NCBI RefSeq assembly: GCF_900491745.1
Contig: NZ_UETR01000049.1
Span: forward strand, 1-21,635
Source of the DNA: Amarolinea aalborgensis
GTDB lineage: Bacteria > Chloroflexota > Anaerolineae > SSC4 > Amarolineaceae
DNA: 21,635 nt
Reading direction: 5' to 3'
Part shown: positions 21,600-21,635 of the stretch, one piece after another
Position numbering within the stretch: position 1 is the first letter of the stretch
Layout: each line of letters starts with the position of its first letter
The notes under the pieces: model-generated
Databases searched by the model: none
Told to the model about the DNA's origin: nothing
What the model saw: the letters and a program-made list of their open reading frames with translations, nothing else
Made by a program: the position numbers and the translations under genes

Positions 21600-21635
21600 G
21601 GGTTATGCGGCGGCTCGACCGTTACGGGAAATGCA

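Noticed and set aside
1..21635. tRNA, rRNA, insertion sequences and known riboswitches
   Set aside because: None was recognised on reading both strands; no transposase or integrase reading frame is present.

Overview
The window is a 21.6 kb, GC-rich (roughly 60%) chromosomal segment whose gene content best fits a Chloroflexota bacterium (Anaerolineae/Ardenticatenia/Caldilineae-like). This placement is an inference. It rests on the futalosine-type menaquinone genes, a branched-chain-type 2-oxo acid dehydrogenase operon, an SCO1664-family protein and DUF2283/PIN modules; no rRNA or ribosomal protein marker is present to settle it.

Left part (1-9.7 kb). The window opens in the 3' end of a DUF499-type, defence-associated ATPase (1-630, +). 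It converges on a four-gene minus-strand operon across a bidirectional terminator. In transcription order the operon encodes E1 alpha, E1 beta, E2 and E3 (lpdA) of a 2-oxo acid dehydrogenase complex (5721 down to 795). A divergent intergenic region holds a perfect 17-bp inverted repeat and a strong promoter with almost no leader. It leads into two overlapping ABC exporter half-transporters (6044-9666, +) whose sequences show one degenerate and one intact ATP site, so they should form a heterodimer.

Middle (9.7-12.4 kb). An SCO1664-family kinase-fold protein (-), a DtxR/MntR metalloregulator (+), and a PIN toxin followed by a ribbon-helix-helix antitoxin (-). The toxin promoter carries a 14-bp palindrome in its -35/-10 spacer and appears to give a leaderless mRNA.

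Right part (12.5-21.4 kb). A plus-strand menaquinone (futalosine pathway) cluster: a UbiD-type decarboxylase (mqnL), MqnC, a UbiA-type prenyltransferase (mqnP), an unknown two-helix membrane protein, MqnE, and MqnA. An MtnA-like sugar-phosphate isomerase is joined directly to mqnA. Two things interrupt the cluster. One is a tandem, highly structured approximately 190-bp repeat between mqnL and mqnC. The other is a more AT-rich toxin-antitoxin patch between mqnE and mqnA: a DUF2283 gene fused to a truncated N-terminus, an antitoxin, and a PIN toxin with a one-base frameshift in a T run.

How the genes fit together. MqnA makes 3-enolpyruvylbenzoate from chorismate and MqnE joins it to SAM-derived deoxyadenosyl to give aminofutalosine. 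MqnC cyclises the base-free product, and the UbiA/UbiD pair prenylates and decarboxylates the naphthoate. MqnC releases 5'-deoxyadenosine each turn, which gives a plausible reason for the adjacent MtnA-like enzyme. The base-removing step (mqnB), mqnD, the prFMN synthase (mqnM/ubiX) and the methyltransferase are not in the window.
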